From Nitrospira sp. (GTDB lineage: Bacteria; Nitrospirota; Nitrospiria; Nitrospirales; Nitrospiraceae): a DNA stretch of 63,851 nt. The DNA lies in NCBI GenBank assembly GCA_021323395.1, contig JAJONL010000007.1, positions 1 through 63,851 of the forward strand. Reading direction: 5' to 3'. Each line of letters opens with the position of its first letter. Position 1 is the stretch's first letter. The notes beneath the pieces were generated by a model. That model saw nothing but the letters and a program-made list of their open reading frames with translations, did no database searches and was not told the origin of the DNA. Shown here in pieces: positions 45,208 to 54,376 of this stretch. The position numbers were made by a program, and so were the translations under genes.

Positions 45208-47923
45208 GTGGCACACCGTAGTCCACCAGATCGCACCGCGAATGACCTAATCGTCGAAGGCGCGCGCCAAAACAATCTCAAGAACATTTCGCTGCGGATA
45301 CCTCACGACAAGGTCACTGCGATCACCGGCCTCTCGGGATCGCAAAGTGAACCGTCCCGATGTCGATCGTATGGTCAACATTCGCCCCGCGATCGCCATC
45401 GAACAGAAAAATCCGATCCGCACGGCCCGCTCGACGGTCGGCACCGCCACGGAACTCGCTGATCTCCTGCGGCTCCTCTTCGCCAAAATCGGCAAGCCCG
45501 TCTGCCCGGATTGTAACCAGGAGGCACGGGGTTACCACCCTGGGTCGCTGGCCGAGGAGTTGCTGGCGCAATTTGCCGATGCGCGTGCGATGATTCTCTT
45601 CCCCATTAAGGACCTTGGTCCCGGTCACGACCGATCGCTGCTCGACTCACTCTTGAAACGCGGCTTCACCAGGCTGCGGTGCGGCGACGAACTGCTGGAT
45701 CTCCACGAGCAGGCCGTACTTCCGGAGATACGCGAATCTGGCATTCAGGTCGTGCTGGATCGACTCGTCCTCCGAGCGGACAACCGCCATCGGTTGATCG
45801 AAGCCATTGAGATGGCGTTTCAGGAAGCCGAGGGTGTCTGTCAGGTCGAGGTCATCGGACATGGGTTCCGGACCTACAGCACGCACTTTCGCTGTCAGGG
45901 TTGCGGACGGACCTTCGAGCCGTTGCGGCCGCTGTTGTTTTCGTTCAACCATCCGTTGGGCGCCTGTCCCGAGTGCAAAGGATTCGGGAATATCTTGCGT
46001 TACGACCAAGACCTGGTCATCCCGGATCGCAGCAAGTCGCTCGCCGGCGGCGTCATCGAGCCTTGGAGCAAGCCGGGCTCAGACTGGTGGCAGAAACAGA
46101 TGTTGTTGGGGATGAAAAAGTTGGGGGTCGATCTGACGGTTCCCTTTCAGGAACTTCCCACCGAGGTGCAGCAGCTGATGTGGGAAGGCAGCGACCAGGT
46201 GGAAGGCGTCCGGCAATACTTCGATTATTTGGAAACCAAACGCTACAAACTCCACGTGCGAGTGCTGCTGAGCCGGTACCGCAGCCCTGCCACCTGCCCG
46301 ACGTGCCAGGGGAGCCGACTGAAGCCGGCCGCGCGATTCGTCAAGCTGGCAGGACATGACTTTGTGCAGCTCAATGAACTTACTATTGAGTCGGCGGCCG
46401 CCTGGTTTCAGCGCCTGGCCCTGCCCGCGTTCGATGCAGAAATCGCCAAAGACATTCTGCGTCAGCTCCACGCCAAGCTGAATTTTCTGCTCCGCGTCGG
46501 GCTGAGCTATCTCACGCTCTCCCGCCAGACCAAAACACTCTCCGGGGGAGAAGCGCAGCGAATTGCGCTGGCCAATCAGCTCGGCTCTCGTTTGGTGGGC
46601 ACCCTCTACGTCTTGGATGAACCGACCATCGGGCTCCATGCGCGCGACACGGCCACCCTCGCCGGTATTCTCCGTGACCTGGCCGACCATGGCAATACCG
46701 TCGTCGTGGTGGAACATGATCCGATGATGATTCGCGCTGCCGATCACCTCGTCGAACTGGGTCCCGGTTCAGGAGAACGGGGTGGCCACATCGTCTGCGC
46801 CGCGCCGCGAGAGCAATTCATCGGCGATCCGAACTCCCTCACCGCCCGTTACTTGCGAGGCGAAGAGCGCATTCCCCTTCCCAAAAGCCGCCGTTCGGGC
46901 AACGGCAAAATCCTGAGCATCGCCGGCGCAGCGGAACACAATCTAAAGAACCTCGTGGTCAAGATTCCACTGCACATGTTGGTCTGTGTAACCGGCGTGT
47001 CCGGATCGGGGAAAAGCACACTCATCGAGAAGACATTGTACCGTGCCGCGGCCCGCGCCTTTCGGGTCGAATCCCTGCCGATGGGAAGGTTTCAGGCCAT
47101 CAAGGGGTTGGAACATGTGAAAGGGGTGCGCCTGATCGATCAGCAACCGATCGGCCGGACGCCCCGTTCGAACCCCATCACGTACTTAAAAGCGTTCGAT
47201 GAAATTCGTACTCTGTTTGCCTCCGAACGAGATGCCTTACGACAGGGTCTCACACCAGGGCACTTTTCGTTCAATGCTGCCGGAGGGCGCTGCGACCGGT
47301 GCGAGGGTAACGGCTACGAAAAATTGGAGATGTATTTCTTCGAAGACATTTATGCCACATGCGAACAGTGCAACGGCCGTCGATTCAAACCGGAGATCCT
47401 CGGCATTCGGTATCGCGGCAAAACCATCCACGATGTGCTGAGCCTGACGGTGACCGAAGCGCAGGGTTTCTTCTCCGGATCGCCCAAGCTGACCGAAAAG
47501 CTCTATCTACTGTCTTCGATCGGCCTGGGCTACCTGAAGCTGGGCCAAGCGGCTACGACTCTCTCAGGTGGCGAAGCCCAGCGGTTGAAGATCGCCGCCG
47601 AATTGAAAGATCCGTCGGCACATCATCTGCTCTATATTTTGGACGAGCCGACCACCGGCCTCCATCTCGACGATATCAAGAAGCTGCTGGCGGTCCTGCA
47701 CAAACTCGTGGACGCGGGCAATACCCTCATCGTCGTGGAACACAATCTGGATGTCATCAAGACGGCCGACTGGGTGATCGACCTCGGGCCGGAAGGAGGA
47801 GAAGCAGGCGGGTATATCATCGCCGAAGGACGACCCGAACAGGTGGCGAAGGTCGCCCAGTCCCACACAGGGAGGTTTCTGGCGAAGATGCTCAGCGGAG
47901 CCGCCCCACCTCGTGAAATGTGA
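45208..47923 (+). pseudogene. uvrA: uvrA paralogue lacking the first Walker A
   Basis: Translation from the GTG at 45208 (RBS AGGAAGGA) gives a normal UvrA N-terminus to ITGLSGS. The rest of Walker A and about 30 residues after it are absent, and the frame changes at about 45345. From 45347 an 858-codon frame runs to the end: both zinc modules, signature TLSGGEAQRI and Walker B of NBD-I, and a complete NBD-II with GVSGSGKSTL, LSGGEAQRLK and YILDEPTTGLH. NBD-I therefore cannot bind ATP normally. A GTG at 45347 could restart translation. Repair activity is unlikely; class appears UvrA2-like from the divergent insertion pattern. Confidence 0.85.
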
Positions 47924-48001
47924 AGCGTATCTCGTCAAAGGATCGGAGGGCCCCGCTTCTCGCGAATATGAACGAGGAAATATGAGCGACAACTATAGGT
48001 A

Positions 48002-48125
48002 CAGGATGTTAATAAGGCTCGTTCAGCAAGGCCGCAGCGAGCGAAACACCGAGGCGTACTTATTACGTACGTCGCAGGTGTTGAGCGAGGCGAGAACGCA
48101 GCTGGCGAGCCTTTTTAACATCCTG
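48002..48125. repeat. Long intergenic hairpin repeat, copy 2
   Basis: A 124-nt imperfect palindrome between the uvrA relic and yqgE. Outer arms CAGGATGTTAATAAGGCTCG and the complement of CGAGCCTTTTTAACATCCTG pair with one mismatch; inner arms end in GTAC/GTAC. Same family as 27251-27375. Confidence 0.75.
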
Positions 48126-48686
48126 TTAGTTGCAGGAGGGATCGAACGGCATATCTGCGTAATGCCGCGAGTCGTCGTCTAACGACAGGAGGATATCGGA
48201 CCAAATTTGCGTGGGGTTTTTCTCGAAGAGGATCGAGGGATCAGCCGGCAGGGTAATCCATGAACCGGTTTGCATCTCGGATTCCAATTGGCCCGGCCCC
48301 CATCCGGAATAGCCCAGGTAAGCGCGAAACGACTCTTTGTCCGGCTGCTGAGTCAGAATGCGCTCCATGATCTCCAAATCGCCTCCGAGGCAGACACCCT
48401 CAATCACCTGGTGCGAATTCTCAGGAGTGTGGTTGATCCGATAGAGCATCATCACTTGGTTGGTCTGAACCGGCCCGCCGGCATAGAGCACGTGCGGCTG
48501 TCCTTCCAAGATGGGAACCTGGGGCAATGCCTCCGAAATGGACATCCCCGTCGGGCGGTTGACGATGACCCCCAACGCGCCTTCCGGCCCATGCTCGCAC
48601 AGGAGCACCACCGCCTGCCGAAAGTTCGGGTCCTTTAACGCCGGCGCGGCCACTAACAGAATGCCTTTCCCGAGGGGAGTCATCAT
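48126..48686 (-). CDS. YqgE/AlgH family protein (UPF0301)
   Basis: A 186-residue protein with GKGILLVAAPALKDPNFRQAVVLLCEH at its N-terminus and GALGVIVNRPTGMSI, the standard YqgE/AlgH sequences. The family function is unresolved (linked to alginate regulation in Pseudomonas). The stop abuts hairpin repeat copy 2. An ATG one codon in is an equal start. Confidence 0.92.
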   Translation of the reverse strand: MMTPLGKGILLVAAPALKDPNFRQAVVLLCEHGPEGALGVIVNRPTGMSISEALPQVPILEGQPHVLYAGGPVQTNQVMMLYRINHTPENSHQVIEGVCLGGDLEIMERILTQQPDKESFRAYLGYSGWGPGQLESEMQTGSWITLPADPSILFEKNPTQIWSDILLSLDDDSRHYADMPFDPSCN

Positions 48687-48750
48687 GGCTCATCCTACCC
48701 TGTGCTTGCGAACGACGCAAGGTGAGCCAGGGAAGATGATGCCGTGAAGG

Positions 48751-49542
48751 CTAGACACCATATAAAGCCGGACGGCGATCGCGCAGGAGATCATTGTACG
48801 AATTGAGCGCCTTCGTTCTCGCTTCTGCCGGGTCAATCTCGACGATCGCCAGGTCGTCGGCCTCACGAGGGGCACGATGCAAAATGCTGCCGCGCGGACT
48901 CACGATTTCGCTCATCCCAATAAAGGTTAACCGCTCCTTTCCACCGCGGGCTTCGCTGCCGATCCGATTCGCCGTTACGCTGAAGACCCGATTTTCCAAG
49001 CAACGCGTCACCATCGAGTCCGGACAGTGCGGCAGCACCAGGTTGGAAGGATGCGCGATGATATCCGCCCCCTGCAACGCCAGGGTACGGGCCGCCTCCG
49101 GATAAAACCAGTCGAAGCAGATCATGACACCGACCTTGGCAATTCCGATGTCCCACACGTGAAATCCGCTGTCGCCCGGCATAAAAAACAGCGTTTCCTC
49201 GAAAAAGAGATGGGTTTTTCGATAACAGCCGATGAAGCCTTTCGGCCCGACCACCACCGCCGAATTGAAACATTGCAGGCCGGCCCGCTCCGGCAACCCT
49301 GCTACGATCGTGACTCTCCGGCGTCTCGCCAGATCCGCCAACCATTTGGTAGTTTCCCCATCCGGAACCGGTTCCGCAAGCCGCAGCACTTCTTCCTTGG
49401 ATATGAACTGGTAACCGGTCGCAAACAGTTCCGGCAAGACGATGAGATCGGCCTCCACCTGTTCGAGTCGAGCCGTCACCAGGTCGAGATTGCGAGCGAC
49501 CTCGCCGAAGACCGGATCAAATTGGAAGTATCCGACTCGCAT
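48751..49542 (-). CDS. Carbon-nitrogen hydrolase (nitrilase superfamily)
   Basis: A 263-residue amidase-type enzyme with the Glu-Lys-Cys triad in PELFATGYQF, YRKTHLF and MICFDWFYPE. Plausible activities are omega-amidase or N-carbamoyl hydrolysis; substrate unknown. The ATG at 49542 (MRVGYFQFDP) fits the family N-terminus; the upstream in-frame codon at 49566 lies within a terminator hairpin. Confidence 0.9.
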   Translation of the reverse strand: MRVGYFQFDPVFGEVARNLDLVTARLEQVEADLIVLPELFATGYQFISKEEVLRLAEPVPDGETTKWLADLARRRRVTIVAGLPERAGLQCFNSAVVVGPKGFIGCYRKTHLFFEETLFFMPGDSGFHVWDIGIAKVGVMICFDWFYPEAARTLALQGADIIAHPSNLVLPHCPDSMVTRCLENRVFSVTANRIGSEARGGKERLTFIGMSEIVSPRGSILHRAPREADDLAIVEIDPAEARTKALNSYNDLLRDRRPALYGV

Positions 49543-49560
49543 GACGCTGCCTTTCAGAAC

Positions 49561-49596
49561 AAACAAAAAGCGGGCAGGGATTCCCCTGCCCGCTTC
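49561..49596 (-). terminator. Rho-independent terminator after smbP
   Basis: Minus strand AAGCGGGCAGGG, short loop, CCCTGCCCGCTT, then TTTTTGTTTG. Stem of 12 bp located about 30 nt beyond the smbP stop. Confidence 0.85.
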
Positions 49597-49627
49597 ACTT
49601 CAGACACCGTTGCCGCGCAAGAGCTCC

Positions 49628-49984
49628 TTACATGCCCTCTGACAGATGGGGAATGGCGTTTTCCACCGCCTTCGTCGCCACATCGGCGTGTCCGGCCTTG
49701 CCGTGTTCGATTCCGTCTTTCAAACCCTTGATTCCTTCAGCCACGTGAGGATTCTTGGTATCGGTCATCGCCCCCTCGGCATGCTTCAGCGCCGTTTCCG
49801 CATGCTTGACTAATTCTTCCGCATGCCCTTTTTTCCCGTGCATTACCGCCTCCTTCGCATGGTCAACCGCCTCCGCCTGATGTTTATTTCCTGCTGCGAA
49901 GGCCACACCGGCAATCATCGGCGCCCCGACGAGCGCCAACATGACACCGGTTACCACGACTCCCCGCCACTTAGCCGTCTGCAT
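49628..49984 (-). CDS. SmbP-like histidine-rich metal-binding protein
   Basis: A 118-residue exported protein. Signal peptide (about 1-31, ending AFAAG), mature part of alternating HAKEA/KHAE/HGKKGHAE heptad-like repeats with about ten His. It resembles SmbP of Nitrosomonas europaea, a periplasmic four-helix metal-binder (Cu, Ni and others). GGAGG precedes the ATG. A strong terminator follows, so it is a monocistron. Likely role: copper buffering for copper-rich nitrifier enzymes, by analogy. Confidence 0.85.
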   Translation of the reverse strand: MQTAKWRGVVVTGVMLALVGAPMIAGVAFAAGNKHQAEAVDHAKEAVMHGKKGHAEELVKHAETALKHAEGAMTDTKNPHVAEGIKGLKDGIEHGKAGHADVATKAVENAIPHLSEGM

Positions 49985-50061
49985 GGAACGCCTCCTCTGT
50001 AAGTATGTGCACTGCATCAATGTATCACTTGGGTTCAGCATAAAGAGGGCTCTGCATCCTG

Positions 50062-50955
50062 TCAAGACGGCCGCATCCCGGTCGGCACCGTAGCTTCCGT
50101 CAATCCCAGGAGCTTCTGCAAGGCAAGCAGATCTTTTTCTACGGGGCACGCAAAATCCCGGCTCCACTCCCACCAGGATCCGGGATAGTTGCGCACATGT
50201 TCGTAACCGGCGAGCCGCAGGATGAAGTAGAGCCAACCGGCGCGGACGCCACCCGTGCAGTAACAGATCGTGTCGTGCGCCGGATTGAGTCCTTTGAGAT
50301 CCAACTGCGCCTTGATCGTCGGCAGGTCTTTCACCGTCGCATCGGAGTTGAGGAACCCGCTCCAGGCGACATGCACGGCGCCAGGGACATGACCGGGGCG
50401 CGGGATGCCGGAAACTTCTTTTCCCAAGTACTCTTCGAGACTGCGGGCATCCACAATCGTCGTCGCGGGATGCGGCTTGCGCACGATCCCTTTCAACTCG
50501 TCTTTCATGATGACGGCTGAATCGACCGGCGCCACGGTGAAGTTTCCTGGCGCTGTGCGCGCCACCCCATGTTCGAAGGGACGACGTTCCTCGATCCACT
50601 TCACCCATCCGCCGTCCAGCACCTTCAGATTTTTATGTCCGAAGTATTCCAACATCCAAAACATGCGGCCTTCATCGCCCCAGTTGTCGAAGGGGTTGGA
50701 ATAGATCACGACCTCGCTGGCCTGGTTGATGCCGAGCGATTGCAGCCGCTTCTCGATCCGTTTCAGATCCGGATCCAGCAGTCCCTTGGCCACGGCGTCG
50801 GGGTCGCTATACTCATGCCAGGTGGAATGCACGGCGCCGGGGATATGGCCGCCGAATTCGTAGGCCGCTCGCCCGCGCACGTCGATAATGACAAGTCCGG
50901 GCTGCCCTAATCGTCGTTGAAGTGTTTCACTGTCGATCAATAATGGATGTTGCAT
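50062..50955 (-). CDS. Thiosulfate/3-mercaptopyruvate sulfurtransferase
   Basis: A 297-residue tandem rhodanese. The first domain (VIIDVRGRAAYEFGGHIPGAVH) lacks a catalytic Cys loop; the second has the active-site CYCTGGVRAGW. It transfers sulfane sulfur to cyanide or thiols. The ATG at 50955 has AGAGGC upstream and the conserved HPLLIDSE N-terminus; an earlier in-frame start overlaps the divergent integrase fragment. Confidence 0.9.
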   Translation of the reverse strand: MQHPLLIDSETLQRRLGQPGLVIIDVRGRAAYEFGGHIPGAVHSTWHEYSDPDAVAKGLLDPDLKRIEKRLQSLGINQASEVVIYSNPFDNWGDEGRMFWMLEYFGHKNLKVLDGGWVKWIEERRPFEHGVARTAPGNFTVAPVDSAVIMKDELKGIVRKPHPATTIVDARSLEEYLGKEVSGIPRPGHVPGAVHVAWSGFLNSDATVKDLPTIKAQLDLKGLNPAHDTICYCTGGVRAGWLYFILRLAGYEHVRNYPGSWWEWSRDFACPVEKDLLALQKLLGLTEATVPTGMRPS

Positions 50956-51007
50956 CGTGTAGCCTCTGGATGAGTTCAGCGAACACCAGCTTACCGAACC
51001 AGGACCA

Positions 51008-51715
51008 ATGAACACAACCGGACTCTTGCTGAAACGCGGAAATGGCTATCACTGGCGTATCTCCCTTTTAGGGAAGCAGCTCTGGAAGTCACTTCAAACT
51101 AGCGACCATGAGACCGCCGTGGTACGGTCTTCCTACTTGGCGGCGCGAGTAGCGGCTACGCGGATTGAATGTGCAGGCGCTACCCGAGGCCATCTGATTG
51201 AGAGGGTGAAGGCGGTCATGGATCAAGCCTTGAAGGACATCATTGCTCGATGGGTTGATCAGGAGCTAGACAAAACGGAGCAGGCGCGAGCGGTCTCCCC
51301 TTCCACTTCGCCCGATGGGGACGATGACGCCTACACTGAAACCGACATCTGGACGGACCTCTGGGAGGAATCCACTGAACAGCTTGAAGAGAACCGGCTC
51401 TACGCCGTGGCCGATCTGGCCGCGACTCTCTTGCAGGGGCTCCAGCTTGAATCCGCACAACTCGCCCGGTTCAAGCGGGAACTACTCAAAGCTCGGACTG
51501 CGCTCTACCGGGAGGAAACTCGGCGATCACGCGGCGACTATGGTAATCATCTGGAGGAAATCCAACGGAACTCGCAGCGCAACCAGGAAGTCCTTCAGCC
51601 AAACCCCCTATCGAGCCTTCCCGCTACCTCTGTACCCATTGGGGAAGCGTTCGCCGACTACATGCGAGAACACCTCCGCTTTCTCGACGCGCTTGACGAG
51701 CTGGAGGTCCTTTGA
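51008..51715 (+). pseudogene. Tyrosine-recombinase N-terminal fragment (DUF6538-like)
   Basis: A 235-codon frame whose first ~60 residues (LLKRGNGYHWRISLLGKQLWKSLQTSDHETA) match the arm-binding/DUF6538 region at the front of phage-type integrases. It ends at a TGA just as the core-binding domain begins (GEAFADYMREH). The catalytic RHRY domain is absent here and not found downstream. It marks the left edge of a degraded island between the rhodanese and cytochrome genes. Confidence 0.65.
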
Positions 51716-51764
51716 TCAGGAAGCGCGCGGTCTACGGATTCGGTAACACGATGGAAAACTAACA

Positions 51765-52511
51765 ATGGACGGCCTCTACAACGAGACTCTTCACCATTTG
51801 GACAAGGCATTCAGAAAGCTCCAAGGGATGGTTCCGGCTCCGCAACGGGTTCCCCTTGGAGATGGGTACGTGTATCGTTATGTGGAAAAGACGATACAAC
51901 AAGCGGTTATTCAGAAGCTCGCGCGTGTCGTCTCAGGTCTTCATGCTGCCCGTCTTCTACTTGAGAATGGGTTCCTCCAAGAGCAGGGAGCCATCCATCG
52001 AATGTTGGACGAGTTTCATGAGGATGTTTTGTTCCTCTCGTATGCGATTATTGGTGGGGAACAAATACCCGAGCATGACAAATTCCTCCAGCATTTCTAT
52101 CAAGAAGATGAGAAGCTTTATATGGTTAGGCGCAAGAAAATTCAGACATACAATGCGGAGTTTGAAAGCAAATGGACAGGCGAAAGTTCAGACAGAGGCG
52201 TGAAGCTTTCACGGACGCTCTACAGTAGTTACTCCCGCTTTGTTCATGGGGTTTCTTCACACATCATGGATATGTATGGAGGAGATCCGAGAAGGTTTCA
52301 CCTACATGGCATGCAAGGAACATCAAGACAAGAAGAGCATCGGTATGACCTCTACAATCCATTCTTCCGGGCCATCATTGGCTTTGCGGTTGCAGCGGAG
52401 GCTTTTGGGGACCGCGATCTAAGCCTAACACTGCATACATTTCTTCTCGATTTCGACAGGCAATCGGGGAGAAATAATGCCTTCCGGGGCAGCGATAGCC
52501 AATCTAAGTAG
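51765..52511 (+). CDS. Hypothetical helical protein, AT-richer than its surroundings
   Basis: A 248-residue protein of no firmly recognised family. It is predicted mainly helical. The segment YSRFVHGVSSHIMDMYGGD with His and Arg nearby recalls HEPN-like or abortive-infection proteins but does not meet the motif strictly. Base composition is visibly AT-richer than the adjoining housekeeping genes and the RBS is poor, suggesting transfer. Possibly cargo of the lost integrase element. Confidence 0.6.
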   Translation: MDGLYNETLHHLDKAFRKLQGMVPAPQRVPLGDGYVYRYVEKTIQQAVIQKLARVVSGLHAARLLLENGFLQEQGAIHRMLDEFHEDVLFLSYAIIGGEQIPEHDKFLQHFYQEDEKLYMVRRKKIQTYNAEFESKWTGESSDRGVKLSRTLYSSYSRFVHGVSSHIMDMYGGDPRRFHLHGMQGTSRQEEHRYDLYNPFFRAIIGFAVAAEAFGDRDLSLTLHTFLLDFDRQSGRNNAFRGSDSQSK

Positions 52512-52549
52512 GTTCACGGAGACAATGACAACCTTCGTCACACCGCTAC

Positions 52550-52729
52550 TCAACCTTTGTCACGACCTCCCTTCAACTCCCTGTCGATCCTTCCTAAGAG
52601 CTGGTCGAAGTGATTGACATACCGGGAATGGTCTCGTACGAGCTTCGCGATACGTTGATGTATTGCCCTGGCCGCGCTCGGCACAAAGGGATTGTCGAGA
52701 CTGACTCGCCTTAGTATCCCGCCTTGCAC
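52550..52729 (-). CDS. Possible small protein overlapping the metallothionein gene
   Basis: A 59-residue minus-strand frame from a GTG at 52729, overlapping the metallothionein end by 19 nt. SLDNPFVPSAARAIHQRI followed by HFDQLLGRIDRELKGG gives a credible amphipathic helix composition. No family or clear RBS, so only tentative. Confidence 0.4.
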   Translation of the reverse strand: MQGGILRRVSLDNPFVPSAARAIHQRIAKLVRDHSRYVNHFDQLLGRIDRELKGGRDKG

Positions 52730-52863
52730 CCCGGATGCTCACACGGACACGTCTTCGACTCTCCTACAGGCACCTTCGCAGCTTCCCGGCATGTGTCGCT
52801 ACAATAGGCATCCTCGGCGATCTGACAATGACACGCGGGATGGGCGCATTTAGTGGGAGCCAT
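52711..52863 (-). CDS. Bacterial metallothionein-like protein
   Basis: A 50-residue protein with nine Cys and three His: KCAHPACHCQ, YCSDTC, then KTCPCEHPGCKAGY. The spacing is close to the SmtA/prokaryotic metallothionein family that binds Zn or Cd in a Cys/His cluster. The ATG is at 52861-52863, the TAA at 52711. It lies inside the degraded island and is probably cargo. Confidence 0.82.
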   Translation of the reverse strand: MAPTKCAHPACHCQIAEDAYCSDTCREAAKVPVGESKTCPCEHPGCKAGY

Positions 52864-52888
52864 TGGGTAGACCTCCTTCGTGAGACGT

Positions 52889-53116
52889 TCAAAGCCTGGT
52901 TCTCATTTGCCTAATTTTCTCCTTTCGGCTCTCCATCCAGGTATTGAACTGAGCGGCGAGAAATGGGTAGTCCGTCAAGAGTCGTCGCAGTCGCTCGGCT
53001 TGTCGGTCAGCTTCGGTATTCGCTTTGAGCGCCGGTCTTAGCTTCGCCTTGATCACGGAGAGTTTGGCCTTGGCCTTGCTCCGAAGGGCCTGCTGTTTCT
53101 GTGCTGCATTGGTCAT
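52889..53116 (-). CDS. Small basic hypothetical protein
   Basis: A 75-residue protein of lysine/arginine-rich helical character (QKQQALRSKAKAKLSVIKA, then LLTDYPFLAAQFNTWM). It weakly resembles the 62-residue protein at 54094-54282 in size, charge and the LLxDxP segment. ATG at 53116 chosen for the paralogue match. Function unknown. Confidence 0.5.
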   Translation of the reverse strand: MTNAAQKQQALRSKAKAKLSVIKAKLRPALKANTEADRQAERLRRLLTDYPFLAAQFNTWMESRKEKIRQMRTRL

Positions 53117-53329
53117 ACTCCTATGATCATGGAAGGGAGTAGCCTTGCCCACTGGGTATATCCCCACCTAGGCGGGAGCATTAGACCCGCACCACTTCAT
53201 CTTCCCGGAACTGGTTCTTGAGGAACTATTAACTCATTCGAGCCGTGCCGTCTCTAGACACATCCCGAACCGATTAGTACACTACTGGTAATGAGCTTTC
53301 ACCCTCCAGCTGTTCAAGGAGGTCCCTGT

Positions 53330-53485
53330 ATGGAATTTCAATTCAGGTCGGAAATCCGCGACTTCATCGCTGCATCTGAGACCATCCTGTCGCCCACTCA
53401 CTTAGTCCCGCCCATGACTGTTGAGGAGAAGCAACTCGTACTAGTCTACGTCACAGAGTTGGCGGTACGGTGCAAGGAAGAGTAG
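53330..53485 (+). CDS. Small paralogous protein, copy A
   Basis: A 51-residue protein: SEIRDFIAASETILSP, then MTVEEKQLVLVYVTEL. It aligns with copy B at 53524-53724 over about 40 residues. The ATG at 53330 follows GGAGGTCCCTGT. No known family. Confidence 0.6.
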   Translation: MEFQFRSEIRDFIAASETILSPTHLVPPMTVEEKQLVLVYVTELAVRCKEE

Positions 53486-53523
53486 ACCCTTAGCTCTTGT
53501 CTCTGTGACAGCCCGTGTCAAGT

Positions 53524-53724
53524 CTACGTATTGTACCGAACCGGCAGGCCCTTCGCCCACGGATTGCCAGAGCGCGAGAGATTCAGCACGTACTCCGCAA
53601 TCATGGTGCATTCTTCGTTGGTCAGTTCTATTGGGCGTAGAGCAGGTGAGAGAAGGGCTTCACTGGCGAGGACAAATTGCAGAACTTCCTTGCTTACTTC
53701 CTTTCGCTCAGCAACGTCAAGCAT
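53524..53724 (-). CDS. Small paralogous protein, copy B
   Basis: A 66-residue protein with EVLQFVLASEALLSP and ELTNEECTMIAEYVLNL, paralogous to copy A and convergent to it (38 nt apart). AGGAGG precedes the ATG. Shared pattern ASE-x2-LSP-x6/7-LT-x-EE-x4-A/V-x-YV-x-x-L. Function unknown. Confidence 0.65.
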   Translation of the reverse strand: MLDVAERKEVSKEVLQFVLASEALLSPALRPIELTNEECTMIAEYVLNLSRSGNPWAKGLPVRYNT

Positions 53725-53862
53725 GGCAGACCTCCTTTGAGTGCGTGGGTGTCCATACGGTATCGAACCCTAGGGATGTTCGTCAAGACCGAAAGACCTG
53801 TATATTGCTCACATGGCCTATCGACATCCAGGGGTTGTCCCTAGGACTAGGTGCCACGGTGG

Positions 53863-53953
53863 GGAGGTACCCCTCCCCAGTTTGAGAGCACAATCGACCG
53901 GCTTCGGCCGGCCTGCGAGGGGTACCCCCATGCCAGTTTGAGAGCAGAATCGA
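53863..53953 (+). repeat. Two direct repeats with a small hairpin between
   Basis: Copies of about 35 nt at 53863-53897 and 53918-53953 share GGTACCCC..CCAGTTTGAGAGCA.AATCGA; between them CCGGCTTCGGCCGG folds. The layout looks like repeated terminal sites of an insertion element. No transposase gene is near. The rest of the 369-nt gap (53725-54093) has nothing recognisable. Confidence 0.6.
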
Positions 53954-54093
53954 TTCTGGACTTCCCTTTAACAATCAACAACTTAAGCGTTTTGATTCTG
54001 CTCTATGGTAGGTATGGGCTTAGTGGAGGGGGTCTTCAGCCTACTTTTCAGCCTTCTAAAGACCGCCACCAGCCTCACAAAGACTCCCACTAC

Positions 54094-54282
54094 TCAGGAC
54101 ATTGCGCGACCTTCCCTTAGCTCCCGATTGATGTTCGCTATGACCACCTCGAACCGTACGGCCTTCTCAGGATGATCGAGTAGGAGACGTTTCACTCTGG
54201 CAAGGAGTGTTCTGACTGGCTTGACCTTGGCTTGTACCTTCGCTCGATGGTCTCGCTGACGTTCTGCGTCTGACTTAGGCAT
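54094..54282 (-). CDS. Small basic hypothetical protein
   Basis: A 62-residue, very basic helical protein (DAERQRDHRAKVQAKVKP, LLLDHPEKAVRFEV). Similar in style to the one at 52889-53116. The ATG at 54282 is chosen because upstream sequence is unlike a coding region. Function unknown; DNA or RNA contact is conceivable from charge. Confidence 0.5.
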   Translation of the reverse strand: MPKSDAERQRDHRAKVQAKVKPVRTLLARVKRLLLDHPEKAVRFEVVIANINRELREGRAMS

Positions 54283-54376
54283 GATGGAACTCCTGTGGAT
54301 GCTTGGTGTCGTGATGGTGAAAAGAGTCACGGTGACATTGTCGTGACGGGTCGATCGGTCACAGGACCGCGCTGGA

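Noticed and set aside
49985-50608. N-terminal extension of the SmbP frame to 50608
   Set aside because: The extension is an alternative frame of the rhodanese gene; the SmbP signal peptide and RBS place the start at 49984.
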